This document shows positions 7,483 to 15,927 of a DNA stretch of 64,000 bases, piece after piece. The first letter of the stretch is position 1. Every line of letters begins with the position of its first letter. The DNA is from Oscillospiraceae bacterium (GTDB lineage: Bacteria > Bacillota > Clostridia > Oscillospirales > Oscillospiraceae), in contig WRMH01000003.1 in NCBI GenBank assembly GCA_009777235.1, positions 123,690-187,689 of the forward strand. Direction: 5' to 3'. The translations under genes were made by a program, and so were the position numbers. The notes under the pieces were generated by a model that ran no database searches, was not told the origin of the DNA, and saw only the letters and a program-made list of their open reading frames with translations.

Positions 7483-9447
7483 ATGAAAATGAAAAAGACA
7501 GGAATACTACTCGCTTGTATCGCGATGGCGATGTCCGCGCTCTTTGTCTTGCCGGCAACGGCGGACGAAGAAATGACAGAGCTTCTCGTCATAGACTTTT
7601 CTGACGAGGCAAGGCACGGGTCGCTCTTTATGGTCAGCGACGCCGACAGCGGAGCGATTATCACCGAATGGGTGACGCAGCCCGGCATCGGAAACGACGA
7701 CGACTCGGCGCTTCGCGTCACACATCAGGAAGGCAAAACCTACCTTAGCTCATCTAACGCGATCCGCCTCACATTCCCCGCGCCGCTCCCGCCGGGCGCG
7801 ATATACAACATCAAGGTATCGTTCTATGTGCCCGCCGAAGGAAACGAGGGCAAGGGCACGCTGACCGGGCCGGGCTTTGTGCTAAACGGCGACTATCCGG
7901 GGGCGCAGGGCGTGGTCAAGTTTCCTGAAAGCTTCGGGACAATGCCGGTGGGGACGTGGAAAAACATTGACGTCACGCTTCCCATGCAGACAGAGGACAT
8001 TACGTCGCTTGATTTTCGGTTTGTTATAAACGAAGAGGATAAGCACCCCGATTTATGGTACATAGACAACATAATCATCAGTCAAATCGGCGAGGCTCAG
8101 GAAATAGAAATACCCTACTGGGATTTGTCGTTGCCCTCGCTCAAAGAAACATTCGCGCAACACTTTCCGGTAGGCAACATATTAGAGCCGCACAACCTCA
8201 ACAATGAAGCGCTTCTCAATATGTTCCGTCATCACTACGCCGTAGTCACGCTCGAAAACGCGATGAAACCGGCCAGCCTGACCCGTGAAAAGGACGAATA
8301 CAACTTTGCCAGCTCCGATCAGGTGGTCAATTGGGCGATAGAAAACGGCATTGACGTACACGGGCACACCTTGGTTTGGCACTCGCAATCGGCGGCTTGG
8401 CTGACAAACGGCAGCGACGGCAGCCCTTTGACCCGCGCCGAGGCGAGGGCAAACATGGAAAACTATATCAATGAAGTGGCGGGGCATTTCAAGGGCAAAG
8501 TTATATCATGGGATGTCGTCAACGAAGCCTTTATAAACAGCCCGGGCTCTGGCGGCTGGAAGAGCCAGCTTCGCGGTTCTTCCGGCGGTGACTCGTCGCC
8601 GTGGTATGCCGCCTACGCGAACGGCGCGGACGCGGATTCCGGCGAAAGCGGCGCGGACTACCTTTATGACGCGTTTGTCTTTACTCGCCTTGCCGACCCC
8701 GGCGCTATGCTGTTTTATACCGACTTTAACGAAACCGAGCAGAACAAATCAGAGGCAATGGCAAGTATGGCAAGGGAACTCAACGGGCTTTGGAAGGACG
8801 ACCCGCGCAACACCGACCCCGACCGCCCGCTTGTTGAGGCTATCGGAATGCAGGCGCACTATTGGACGTCGGATTTAAACCCGGACAACATCTCATCCGC
8901 GATCATGCGCTTTGTCGCCGCGGGATGCAAGGTCGGCATCATGGAGCTTGATATATGTATCGGCAGCTACGGCGGCCTTAGCAGCCGCGACGGAACACTC
9001 ACGGAGGATGAAGCAAAGCGTCAGGCGGAGCTGTATAAGGGCGCGTTTGACGTGTTTGTCAGATATAGCGAGCATATTACGCGAGTGACATTCTGGGGCA
9101 GGGAAGACAGCACAAGCTGGCGCGGAAAGGCATCTCCGCTGCTCTTTGACGGTTTGTACAGCGCAAAGCCGGCATTTTGGGCGATTATGGGTATTATGGG
9201 TATCAATCAAGATGAATACATCGCGCCGGACAGCGGCGAAGAAACACCGCCGCCCGAAGAAGAGCAGACGCCGGAGCCTGAAACACCGCCGCCTCTGTCG
9301 CCCGCATCCCCATCGCCGGATGTGACAGACCCGGGCGATACGGGAGAGCCCGATCTTACTTTGTTATTTATATGTATAGCCGTGATCGTTGTTCTCGCGG
9401 CGGGCGTAAGCGTTTTTGTCTTCAGGAAAAAGAAGAAACAAGGATAA
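7483..9447 (+). CDS. Membrane-anchored endo-1,4-beta-xylanase, GH10, with N-terminal carbohydrate-binding module
   Basis: The 654-residue enzyme should cut internal beta-1,4 xylosidic bonds of xylan outside the cell. A signal peptide (residues 1-27, ending LPATA) is followed by a beta-sandwich region at about 30-200 resembling CBM4/9/22 modules, then the GH10 barrel at about 215-575. Visible GH10 landmarks are HGHTLVWHSQ, the acid/base Glu348 in WDVVNEAF, and the nucleophile Glu488 in GIMELDI, where most relatives have TELD. A Pro/Glu linker leads to a C-terminal membrane helix and the basic end FRKKKKQG, so the enzyme stays on the cell. AGGTGG lies upstream of the ATG at 7483. Its own promoter and inverted repeat suggest regulated expression. 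Confidence 0.9.
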   Translation: MKMKKTGILLACIAMAMSALFVLPATADEEMTELLVIDFSDEARHGSLFMVSDADSGAIITEWVTQPGIGNDDDSALRVTHQEGKTYLSSSNAIRLTFPAPLPPGAIYNIKVSFYVPAEGNEGKGTLTGPGFVLNGDYPGAQGVVKFPESFGTMPVGTWKNIDVTLPMQTEDITSLDFRFVINEEDKHPDLWYIDNIIISQIGEAQEIEIPYWDLSLPSLKETFAQHFPVGNILEPHNLNNEALLNMFRHHYAVVTLENAMKPASLTREKDEYNFASSDQVVNWAIENGIDVHGHTLVWHSQSAAWLTNGSDGSPLTRAEARANMENYINEVAGHFKGKVISWDVVNEAFINSPGSGGWKSQLRGSSGGDSSPWYAAYANGADADSGESGADYLYDAFVFTRLADPGAMLFYTDFNETEQNKSEAMASMARELNGLWKDDPRNTDPDRPLVEAIGMQAHYWTSDLNPDNISSAIMRFVAAGCKVGIMELDICIGSYGGLSSRDGTLTEDEAKRQAELYKGAFDVFVRYSEHITRVTFWGREDSTSWRGKASPLLFDGLYSAKPAFWAIMGIMGINQDEYIAPDSGEETPPPEEEQTPEPETPPPLSPASPSPDVTDPGDTGEPDLTLLFICIAVIVVLAAGVSVFVFRKKKKQG

Positions 9448-9593
9448 TATATTATTTCCGCAGAGGGCTTTTCATTAGAAACGTCCTTTGCGGAGAAGTC
9501 ATTTGCTGTACGCGCTAAACAATCTATAGACTTTTAGCAGCGGGAGCCGTCAATACAAAGTACAAAGCGCCTTGCAGCAAGGTTATTGGCATT

Positions 9594-11756
9594 ATGAAAA
9601 AAATAACAGAAAAAACCGATACCGGCGCGGAGGCGGAGATGGAGGCGGAAGCCAAAGCCGAAATCTTGCCGGAAACCGAGCAAGAAGCCGCAGAAGAGAC
9701 AGAGCGGGAAGCCGAAGCCGCCGCCGAAGAAACAGAAACTGCCGATGATGCCGGCAAAAAAAAGCCGCGCAGAAAAAAAACGGCCAAAGAAAAGGCATTG
9801 ATCGGCTTTTTGGTTTTTTGCGCCGCTGTTTTTGCGTGCGGCTTTGCATATACCGGATATGTCCTCTATGAGTATTTGAGCGTAAAACAGATAGAGGAAA
9901 AGATAGGCGATATGTTTGACAGCGCGAAGAAAAATTTTGAGGACAGCACGGCCTCTCCGTCTTTTGGCGGCGAAGATGACGGCAGTCAAAACCCCGAAGA
10001 GAGCGAATGGGAAAAAGAACGCCGCAGGCTGCTTGAGCTTGAGGCGCGAGGCAAAGTGATTTTTGCCGAAATATTAGAGATAAACCCGGATTTTCTCGGT
10101 ATGATAGAGATACCCGGGGTTATCCCGCGCCAGCCGTATGTCATGTCTTATGATAACGAGGAGTATTTGAACATAGATTTTTACGGAAACAGCAACCGCC
10201 ACGGCACTGTGTTTTTAAACTCGCTCAACGATCGTCTCATGATGGACTACAACACGGTGCTCTTCGGGCATTACACAAGCACGGGCAATATGTTTACAAG
10301 GCTGCTCGACTACAACCAAATGGCGACTTTTGCGCGAGCGCCCGTTATTTTGCTCGACACGCTCATTGGCGAGAGCACTTGGATTATTTTTTCCGCGCAT
10401 GTCGTAGAACCCGAGCTATGGTATATGATACCGTGCGACAGTGAGGACAATTTTGCTGATTTTATTGAGGAAATAAGGGCTCGCAGCCTGTTTGACACAG
10501 ATGTTGACGTCACGCCGGATGACCGCATTTTGACTTTGTCGGTGTGCGACTATTCTTATGATGATATGCGCTTTGTCGTACACGCGAGAAAACTCCGCGA
10601 GGGAGAAGAGCCGCCGGAGAAAGTGACGGCGCAGATAAACCGCAACCGCAAAGATTATTCAGTGCCAAATTTACATGCACTGAGCGGTATAAACATGAAG
10701 GGCGTCGCGTTCGCGCAAAGCCCGACAAACAACAGATTTTTCTTCTTTAAGCCGATTTCGGGAGGGCTTGACCGATATAACGGCGATACCCAAAACGCCC
10801 AAGGACCGACCAGAATAGCATGGCATTCCGGGATTTCGGCAAATCACAACATCGCGGCGGCGCTTATAAAAAATCCGTATGAAACGGACAGTGGGCCGCG
10901 CACGGCGTTTATTGCCGTGCAGGAAATGGACGGCGTCAAAGGTATATCCTTGCTTTCTTCGCAGTATTACAGGGGAGTATTCAGGCTTGAAAAGCGGGTC
11001 ACGCCGGAGGATATTGATGCGCGTTATCCGGCAATGCAGGAGATAAACGACGTCCTGTGGCTGTATTTCAGCGTTGATGGGGAGGATGGGTCGCATATAT
11101 ACAGGCAGCATTTATTCGGCGATAATCCGGAGCTTTTGCATATCGCAATCGGCGCGGGCGAGGTCCGCCCTCTCGGGATTTATACCGTGCGTGACCAATC
11201 CGTCTTGCTGTGGCATGATACGGAAAGCGAGGCGATATACGGCGTATGCCTTGACCAAGATGTGCGCGAGAGTGTTCGCATAAAAAGCTGCGCGGCGGAC
11301 GCAAAAATCACGCTGTATGGCGAGCTTGCTGATATGACGATAAAATACGCGCTCGAAACAAACGGCAAGATGACCTTTGACACTATAAATCTTTCGGTTG
11401 TTTTGTCTGCTGATGTGCCGCAGCAAACGCCTGAAATCCCGATTCCGCAGCCGTGCCCGGAGCATGAGGAAGAGCCGGACCCCGACTGCGAGATATGCTA
11501 TCCGATAATCCCCGACCCCGATTTGTGCCCCGAGCATGGGGATAGCCCCGACCCCGACTGCGATATTTGCAATGAAAACGCGGGCGATAATCTCACGCCC
11601 AGCGAACCGCCGCCTTCGGGCGGCGATGGTACTCCGCCCGGCGAACCGCCGCCTCCCGGCGGCGATACACCGCCGCCTGATGATACACCGCCACCGCCGG
11701 ACGACACGCCGCCGCCTCCGGGCGGCGGTACGCCGCCAAATGGAGACTCAGGATAA
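9594..11756 (+). CDS. Class B sortase fused to a large extracellular propeller-like domain
   Basis: This 720-residue protein starts with a Glu/Ala-rich cytoplasmic stretch (about 1-60) and one membrane helix (about 66-90). A sortase B-like domain follows at about 150-335, with the catalytic triad His226 (LFGHYTS), Cys318 (LTLSVCDY) and Arg326 (MRFVVHARK). Ordinary class B sortases end here at about 230-300 residues. This one continues for almost 400 more: a beta-rich region (about 345-600) that looks like a propeller, two CPEH-x-PDPDC-x-IC knots, and a Pro/Gly-rich tail. Sortases join surface proteins to the wall or make pilin bonds; no sorting-signal substrate is adjacent. The ribosome site is weak (AAGG). 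A GC hairpin follows the stop. Confidence 0.8.
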   Translation: MKKITEKTDTGAEAEMEAEAKAEILPETEQEAAEETEREAEAAAEETETADDAGKKKPRRKKTAKEKALIGFLVFCAAVFACGFAYTGYVLYEYLSVKQIEEKIGDMFDSAKKNFEDSTASPSFGGEDDGSQNPEESEWEKERRRLLELEARGKVIFAEILEINPDFLGMIEIPGVIPRQPYVMSYDNEEYLNIDFYGNSNRHGTVFLNSLNDRLMMDYNTVLFGHYTSTGNMFTRLLDYNQMATFARAPVILLDTLIGESTWIIFSAHVVEPELWYMIPCDSEDNFADFIEEIRARSLFDTDVDVTPDDRILTLSVCDYSYDDMRFVVHARKLREGEEPPEKVTAQINRNRKDYSVPNLHALSGINMKGVAFAQSPTNNRFFFFKPISGGLDRYNGDTQNAQGPTRIAWHSGISANHNIAAALIKNPYETDSGPRTAFIAVQEMDGVKGISLLSSQYYRGVFRLEKRVTPEDIDARYPAMQEINDVLWLYFSVDGEDGSHIYRQHLFGDNPELLHIAIGAGEVRPLGIYTVRDQSVLLWHDTESEAIYGVCLDQDVRESVRIKSCAADAKITLYGELADMTIKYALETNGKMTFDTINLSVVLSADVPQQTPEIPIPQPCPEHEEEPDPDCEICYPIIPDPDLCPEHGDSPDPDCDICNENAGDNLTPSEPPPSGGDGTPPGEPPPPGGDTPPPDDTPPPPDDTPPPPGGGTPPNGDSG

Positions 11757-11760
11757 TGCC

Positions 11761-11782
11761 GCCGGGCGACACGCCGCCCGGC
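11761..11782 (+). terminator. GC-rich hairpin after the sortase fusion gene, possible terminator
   Basis: GCCGGGCG (11761-11768) and CGCCCGGC (11775-11782) form an 8-bp stem just after the stop. The nearest T-run (11803-11809) is about 20 bases further on, so termination is uncertain. Confidence 0.4.
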
Positions 11783-11820
11783 AGGTTGACATAATACTCA
11801 TATTTTTTTAGAAGAAATGC

Positions 11821-11868
11821 TGTATTTGCAGTCGTTTGAGGAAATGTTTCATTTTAACACATTTCCTC
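11821..11868 (+). repeat. Dispersed hairpin repeat, copy 2
   Basis: ATTTGCAGTCGTTTGAGGAA is shared with the copy at 5981. The stem here is GAGGAAATGT (11838-11847) paired perfectly with ACATTTCCTC (11859-11868). The inner stem bases differ from copy 1, but pairing is kept. Confidence 0.7.
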
Positions 11869-11893
11869 CCAGTTTCTATATTATAATTTTCTA

Positions 11894-11936
11894 TTGACAA
11901 CCATGCAAAGGTGAAGTATAGTTACACATAGTAACT
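11894..11936 (+). promoter_or_regulatory. Promoter with overlapping operator for the sugar ABC transporter operon
   Basis: TTGACA (11894-11899) and TATAGT (11917-11922) are 17 bases apart. A perfect inverted repeat, AGTTAC-N5-GTAACT (11920-11936), covers the end of the -10 box and the start site, where a bound repressor would block transcription. The first gene starts about 80 bases later. Confidence 0.75.
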
Positions 11937-12017
11937 CAGATATACCGCATTCGCCGAAGTGAATTCGGCTCGTCTCACAAACGCAATTTCGATTACGAAA
12001 CGGAGAGGGTTGCCTAT

Positions 12018-12980
12018 ATGAGTAGTGGAGTACTGACAAAGCGACAGCAAAATAGGTTAGACAAAGGTGTCTCGGGAACAAGTAAATGGACGTTAGTTAA
12101 GCGCTATTGGGTTTTGTATGTTATGCTCATACTACCCATGGCGTATTTTGTTATCTTTCGCTATCTGCCTATGGAATATTTGGCCATGGCCTTTAAAGAA
12201 AATAACATCATAAAACCACTGTGGGAAGTGCCTTGGGTCGGACTCAAGAACTTTGAAAGAGCATTTGGCGACCGCGACTTTTGGAACGCGCTGCGCAATA
12301 CCTTTATGCTCAACATATTAGACATAGGCTTTGGATTTCCGGCGCCGATTATCCTCGCCATCATACTCAACGAGCTTGTGTTCAAGAGATTTAAGAGAGT
12401 GACGCAAACCATCGCATATATGCCGCACTTTCTTTCATGGGTCATCATATACGGCCTTGCCATGAGGCTGTTTGCGCCGACAGACGGTCTTGTCAATATA
12501 CTCATGAACAGAGCCGGCTATGAATCCATCAGCTTTTTTGACAAGCCAAACAACTGGGTGGCGACATATGTTTTCCTTGGCATATGGCAAAGCGTGGGCT
12601 GGAACACCATCATCTATCTTGCCGCGATCACGAACATAAACCCGGAGCTTTACGAAGCCGCTGCGGTTGACGGCGCGGGGCGTTTGCGGAGAATCTGGCA
12701 CATTACGCTGCCCGGCATTAAGCCGACGATCGTTGTGCTTTTGATACTTACTATGGGCGGCTTGATTGGAGGCGGATTTGAAAGGCCGTGGGTCTTGCGA
12801 AACCCGATGGTATATGACGTTGCTACGGTGCTGCCCGTGTATGTCTACACCAAAGGTCTGCTGAACTACCAATTCTCGCTTACTACCGCCGTGGGTATGT
12901 TCCAGTCTGTGGTCGGATTGTTCTTTGTGCTCGGCGCAAACTTCTTCGCCCGAAAAGTGGGCGAGCGCGGACTATGGTAG
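12018..12980 (+). CDS. Carbohydrate ABC transporter permease, LplB-type
   Basis: This 320-residue permease has about six membrane segments and a charged N-terminus, and belongs to the LplB/YtcP side of the sugar importer class. The EAA loop is YEAAAVDGAGRLRRIWHITL near residues 213-232. Family members import oligosaccharides together with an LplC permease, a large lipoprotein receptor, and usually an MsmX-like shared ATPase coded elsewhere. No ATPase gene is present here, in line with that. GGAGAGGG precedes the ATG. The operon promoter at 11894 carries an operator. Confidence 0.85.
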   Translation: MSSGVLTKRQQNRLDKGVSGTSKWTLVKRYWVLYVMLILPMAYFVIFRYLPMEYLAMAFKENNIIKPLWEVPWVGLKNFERAFGDRDFWNALRNTFMLNILDIGFGFPAPIILAIILNELVFKRFKRVTQTIAYMPHFLSWVIIYGLAMRLFAPTDGLVNILMNRAGYESISFFDKPNNWVATYVFLGIWQSVGWNTIIYLAAITNINPELYEAAAVDGAGRLRRIWHITLPGIKPTIVVLLILTMGGLIGGGFERPWVLRNPMVYDVATVLPVYVYTKGLLNYQFSLTTAVGMFQSVVGLFFVLGANFFARKVGERGLW

Positions 12981-12992
12981 GGGGGTGATGCA

Positions 12993-13862
12993 ATGAGACG
13001 TACAAAAGCGGAAAAAATAGGCGACTGGATTTTGGTGCTGATTTGCACGGGGATGATCCTCATATGTGTATTGCCGATTGTCAATATCGCATCCAGATCA
13101 TTGAGCTCCGGCGATGCGCTCATCAATAACAGGGTCTTGCTGTGGCCGGTTGAGTTTTCATTAGAGGCATACGGCACGGTTTTTCAATCACAGCGTTATG
13201 TTGACTCACTTATCTTTACCGCATGGCTTACCGTTGCCGGCGTCGTGCTCTCGCTTATAATGACGACGCTTTGCGCGTTCCCGCTTATCTTCGACAACCT
13301 GCCCGGCAAGAAATTCTTCAATACGGTCGCGCTTATCACCATGTACTTCGGAGCCGGCAGCATACCCACATACCTTCTGATCCGAAACATGGGTCTCTTG
13401 AATAACCCTCTTGTTTTGCTGCTGCCGTATTGCCTGAGCGTGTTCAATATGATTTTGATGCGCAGCTTCTTCTACGGCATACCCCAGAGCCTGCGCGAGG
13501 CGGCGGAAATTGACGGCGCGGGGCCTTTGCGGATTTTGACAAAGATTTATCTGCCGCTGTCGGTTCCGGTCATAGCGACTTTGTCTTTGTTCTATGCCGT
13601 CGGACGCTGGAACGGATATACGGATGCCCTCTGGTTTATAGACGACAGGAAATACTATCCGATTCAGCTCTTGCTCTATTACTTGCTCAATAATGCCGCG
13701 GCTCTTGAGACGGCTCAACAGGAAGGGTTTACGCCTCCGGGCGTGGCGGAAGCGGTAAAATCGGCGACCGTCATGTTCGCGACGGTGCCTATTTTGCTTG
13801 TCTACCCGTGGCTTCAAAAATACTTTATCGCGGGAGCGCAGCTCGGCGCGGTCAAGGAATAA
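12993..13862 (+). CDS. Carbohydrate ABC transporter permease, LplC-type
   Basis: This 289-residue second permease lies 12 bp after the first and has a strong GGGGGTGAT ribosome site. Its EAA loop, LREAAEIDGAGPLRILTKIY, sits near residues 168-187, and QLGAVKE at the C-terminus is typical of LplC/YtcP permeases. It should form the channel with the preceding LplB-type protein. The two binding proteins downstream supply the substrate. Confidence 0.85.
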   Translation: MRRTKAEKIGDWILVLICTGMILICVLPIVNIASRSLSSGDALINNRVLLWPVEFSLEAYGTVFQSQRYVDSLIFTAWLTVAGVVLSLIMTTLCAFPLIFDNLPGKKFFNTVALITMYFGAGSIPTYLLIRNMGLLNNPLVLLLPYCLSVFNMILMRSFFYGIPQSLREAAEIDGAGPLRILTKIYLPLSVPVIATLSLFYAVGRWNGYTDALWFIDDRKYYPIQLLLYYLLNNAAALETAQQEGFTPPGVAEAVKSATVMFATVPILLVYPWLQKYFIAGAQLGAVKE

Positions 13863-13931
13863 TCAGTAGATAATATGTTGTACAAAACAGTTATCAATAT
13901 AAAACATCAACAGAACATTAGGAGGATTAAA

Positions 13932-15698
13932 ATGAAAACACGCAAGCTTCTGTCACTCGCACTCGCGCTTATCATGGCTCTCGGTATGCTCGCGGCATGC
14001 GGCAGCTCTGATCCCGTAGATTCGGGTCCGACAGCCACGCCGGGCGCGCTGCCGACGCCGCCGTCGGTGACGCCGCCGCCAATTATCGAAGACACCCCGA
14101 CGGATTCCGTGCTTTTAGAGCTTGGTTTGGACGAGAACCTGCGTTTCTTAGAGACGCGGAAAATCACCGTAGCCATTTTTGACCGTGAAAACGACGGAGG
14201 AACACCGCCCGACGATAATGTTTTCAGTAATTGGATCAAAGACCAAGTGCTTGAAGCCCACAATATCGAAATCGAATGGGTACGCATAGGACGCTGGACC
14301 GGCACGGATGATTATTCAAGGCTTTTTGCGGCCAACGCGGTTCCCGATGTCGGATACGAATATGATTTTGAAATCTTTATGAGGGCGTTTTCCGAAATGG
14401 GCGGCATCCTCGATCTGTATCCGTATATGTCCGAATACAGCAATATCTTCCCGAACCTGTTTGACCTGCTCGGCACGGAGTTCATATACTGGAACATGGA
14501 CCCCGAAACCAACCAGACATTTGCTTTTCCCGGAAAACGCATGGCATACAACATCGTCGGTACATTCATTCGCGAGGATTGGCTCAATACATTGGGTTTA
14601 GACGAGCCGACGACGATCCAAGAATTTGAAGACTGCTTGGTCGCGTTCCGCGACAATGCCGAGCTTCTTTTGGGCGAAAATGCCGACCGTATGATTCCCT
14701 ACATGATGACTCATGACGTGCGCTGGAATTACCGCCCGCTGCTGGACGGCCACTTCCCCTCAGATTTATCTGACAGAGATATATATGTAAACGGTTCTTT
14801 AGAGTATCTTCTCACCCATCCGGCAAATAAAGAGACGATCAGAACCTTAAACAAATGGTATAACATGGGACTTTTGTGGTATGACTTTGGGCTTTATACC
14901 AACGAAACGCTTGGCTCAATTGCGGACGACCGCATTAAGCAAGGCCATGTCGGCGTTTTCAACGGCAACACCGACCAGCCGTACAGAAGCGGCGAGAACA
15001 GCCATCAGGCAAAAATGCAAGAGTTTGTCGGCCCGGATGCGGCATACATAGCGATCAGCCCGTTCCCGAACGACAGCGGAGAGGTATCACGCCTTGTATC
15101 CCAAGACGTTGACCGCTTCATCTTCCTCCCGCACACAAACACGGAGCCGATAGCGTCACTGCTGTATCTTGACTTTATAACCAGACGTGAAGTGCGCGAG
15201 TACTTGCAGATCGGCGAAGAGGGCATTAACCATATCGTCCACGATAACGGCGCGATCGAAAAACTGCCGGCCACGGGCGAATGGATTCAAAATTCACCGG
15301 ACAACATAGACTATACGATAACGATCAATATTTCAAACGCCGCGCCCAGCCTCGGCGACCCGGTACGCGAAGGTCTCTCGGCGGCACTGGCTTTCCCGGG
15401 AACAGACCCCAAATATATCGCCAAGACATTTGAGGCAAACCAAAATCCCGCGACGACACGGACGACTCCAAACTTCGGTCTTGGAGCAATCGAGGCCGAG
15501 AGCGGCGTAATCATTGACTTAAACACAAAGCGCAACAATATGTTTATCAATGCAATCGTCGCCGCGCCCGCTGATTTCGATGCCGTATATGACGCGGGTA
15601 TGCAAGACCTCATGGCTTCGGGTCTTAGAGCCGCTGTGGACGAGCGCATCGCAAGGTGGGAGCTGTACTACGGAGACGCTGAGTTTATAAGCGATTAG
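13932..15698 (+). CDS. Extracellular sugar-binding lipoprotein (LplA-like), copy 1
   Basis: The 588-residue receptor starts with a lipoprotein signal (LGMLAACGSS, Cys near residue 23), a Pro/Thr linker and a two-lobe binding domain of the LplA/YtcQ type. GGAGGATTAAA before 13932 fixes the start, so the 57 upstream in-frame bases are not coding. It lies about 70 bp after the LplC-type permease, in the same direction. A second receptor of almost the same sequence follows at 15928. The ligand is probably an oligosaccharide, plausibly a xylan fragment given the nearby xylanase, but that is inference. Confidence 0.85.
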   Translation: MKTRKLLSLALALIMALGMLAACGSSDPVDSGPTATPGALPTPPSVTPPPIIEDTPTDSVLLELGLDENLRFLETRKITVAIFDRENDGGTPPDDNVFSNWIKDQVLEAHNIEIEWVRIGRWTGTDDYSRLFAANAVPDVGYEYDFEIFMRAFSEMGGILDLYPYMSEYSNIFPNLFDLLGTEFIYWNMDPETNQTFAFPGKRMAYNIVGTFIREDWLNTLGLDEPTTIQEFEDCLVAFRDNAELLLGENADRMIPYMMTHDVRWNYRPLLDGHFPSDLSDRDIYVNGSLEYLLTHPANKETIRTLNKWYNMGLLWYDFGLYTNETLGSIADDRIKQGHVGVFNGNTDQPYRSGENSHQAKMQEFVGPDAAYIAISPFPNDSGEVSRLVSQDVDRFIFLPHTNTEPIASLLYLDFITRREVREYLQIGEEGINHIVHDNGAIEKLPATGEWIQNSPDNIDYTITINISNAAPSLGDPVREGLSAALAFPGTDPKYIAKTFEANQNPATTRTTPNFGLGAIEAESGVIIDLNTKRNNMFINAIVAAPADFDAVYDAGMQDLMASGLRAAVDERIARWELYYGDAEFISD

Positions 15699-15706
15699 AC
15701 TGCAGT

Positions 15707-15760
15707 GCTAAGTAAAACGTAAAGAGAGTTTAAACCAACTCGTTTTACAACACGGCAAAA
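15707..15760 (+). repeat. 3' hairpin repeat after binding protein copy 1
   Basis: GTAAAACG (15712-15719) and CGTTTTAC (15741-15748) enclose GAGTT/AACTC pairing. The 54-base block recurs after copy 2 at 17699-17752. It may be a processing or partial-termination signal that sets receptor dosage. Between here and 15927 there is also a GC hairpin (CCGCC-GTAGCA-GGCGG, about 15824-15841) but no clear promoter. Confidence 0.75.
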
Positions 15761-15927
15761 CGGAGCTTGATGCTCTAAGCCAAAAGAGTTTCGCCCAGAG
15801 GCGAAGATCATAAACGCCCCTCCTCCGCCGTAGCAGGCGGGGGGGGGTGATGAATATCACAACATAGATAGCGCGAAGTAATCAAAGAAAACCCAATAAT
15901 TATGAATAGTAAAGTGGAGGAACAAAA

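Noticed and set aside
13206..13817. A 203-codon minus-strand frame opposite the LplC-type permease
   Set aside because: Arg/His/Gln-rich composition typical of antisense to GC-rich membrane genes; the permease is clear.
15818..15850. Poly-G run and GC hairpin between the two binding proteins as a terminator
   Set aside because: No T-run follows and the second receptor has no promoter of its own that I can see, so full termination here is unlikely.
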